14,416 nt of DNA from Sutterella sp. (GTDB lineage: Bacteria > Pseudomonadota > Gammaproteobacteria > Burkholderiales > Burkholderiaceae_F), in assembly GCA_019410445.1 (NCBI GenBank), contig DXSO01000025.1, positions 3,094-17,509 on the forward strand, given 5' to 3'. Numbering within the stretch: the first letter of the stretch is position 1; each line of letters begins with the position of its first letter. The position numbers and the translations under genes were made by a program. The notes beneath the pieces were generated by a model that made no database searches, was not told where the DNA came from, and saw nothing but the letters and a program-made list of their open reading frames with translations. This document shows, one piece after another, positions 14,376 to 14,416 of this stretch.

Positions 14376-14416
14376 ATGCTTAACAAAACGCTCAAACCGG
14401 CCGCAGTCATCGCCGC
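14376..14416 (+). CDS. Start of a probably exported protein (partial)
   Basis: An ATG at 14376 is preceded by GGAG at 14361-14364, eleven bases away. It opens a frame reading MLNKTLKPAAVIA that runs off the window. Two lysines followed by a hydrophobic Ala/Val/Ile run look like the beginning of a signal peptide, so a periplasmic or outer-membrane protein is likely. Thirteen codons do not allow a family call. In related genomes periplasmic binding proteins or proteases often follow such regulators, but that is only context. The 208-bp gap before it holds the kinase terminator and no clear promoter. Confidence 0.45.
   Translation, partial: MLNKTLKPAAVIA

Noticed and set aside
1..14416. tRNA, rRNA, CRISPR array, transposase, integrase or attachment-site signals
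   Set aside because: None seen: no cloverleaf-like sequence, no regularly spaced repeats, no recombinase motifs, and gene content is typical housekeeping.

Overview
The window looks like ordinary chromosomal DNA of a Gram-negative betaproteobacterium. GC is moderate, about 55% by eye. The closest fit I can suggest is a gut Sutterella/Parasutterella-like member of the Burkholderiales. This rests on the QseBC/TctDE-style two-component pair, the long-loop cytochrome bd oxidase, an outer-membrane FadL-type channel and a secreted C69 dipeptidase. The genus is inference; nothing here fixes it. I see no insertion sequence, prophage, CRISPR array, tRNA, rRNA or origin.

Layout: (1) 1-3740, plus strand: a cytochrome bd quinol oxidase operon, cydA-cydB-cydX-ybgE, followed 46 nt later by a group II truncated-haemoglobin gene and then a strong hairpin terminator. 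cydX encodes only 32 residues and overlaps ybgE by 8 nt. (2) 3761-5267, minus strand: an AEC-family permease followed by yaeQ, with one base between the stop of one and the start of the other. (3) 5331-6765, minus strand: a FadL/OmpP1-type outer-membrane channel with tandem hairpins behind it. (4) 7014-7433, minus strand: a small multi-pass membrane protein. A 217-bp promoter region separates it from (5) 7651-9498, plus strand: an exported C69 dipeptidase. (6) 9587-11869, minus strand: polyphosphate kinase 1, convergent with the dipeptidase across one shared bidirectional terminator. (7) 12137-14167, plus strand: an OmpR-type response regulator and its sensor kinase, abutting stop-to-start. 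(8) 14376 to the end: the first codons of another probably exported protein.

How the genes may work together: the first operon is a coherent microaerobic respiration unit, made of a high-affinity oxidase, its small subunit and assembly helper, and a haem protein that could handle O2 or NO. The C69 dipeptidase, FadL channel and AEC permease suit an organism living on peptides, lipids or aromatics and organic acids. Polyphosphate kinase and the two-component system share a 267-bp divergent control region that holds several dyads, including one resembling a ParB site (parS). No gap between genes exceeds 300 bp.

I did not find a clearly new multi-gene system. The points most worth checking are the globin linked to the oxidase operon with Leu in place of the usual Tyr at B10, the parS-like dyad upstream of ppk, and the dipeptidase whose signal-peptide cleavage would itself expose the catalytic cysteine and which carries a C-terminal extension with a calcium-loop motif.
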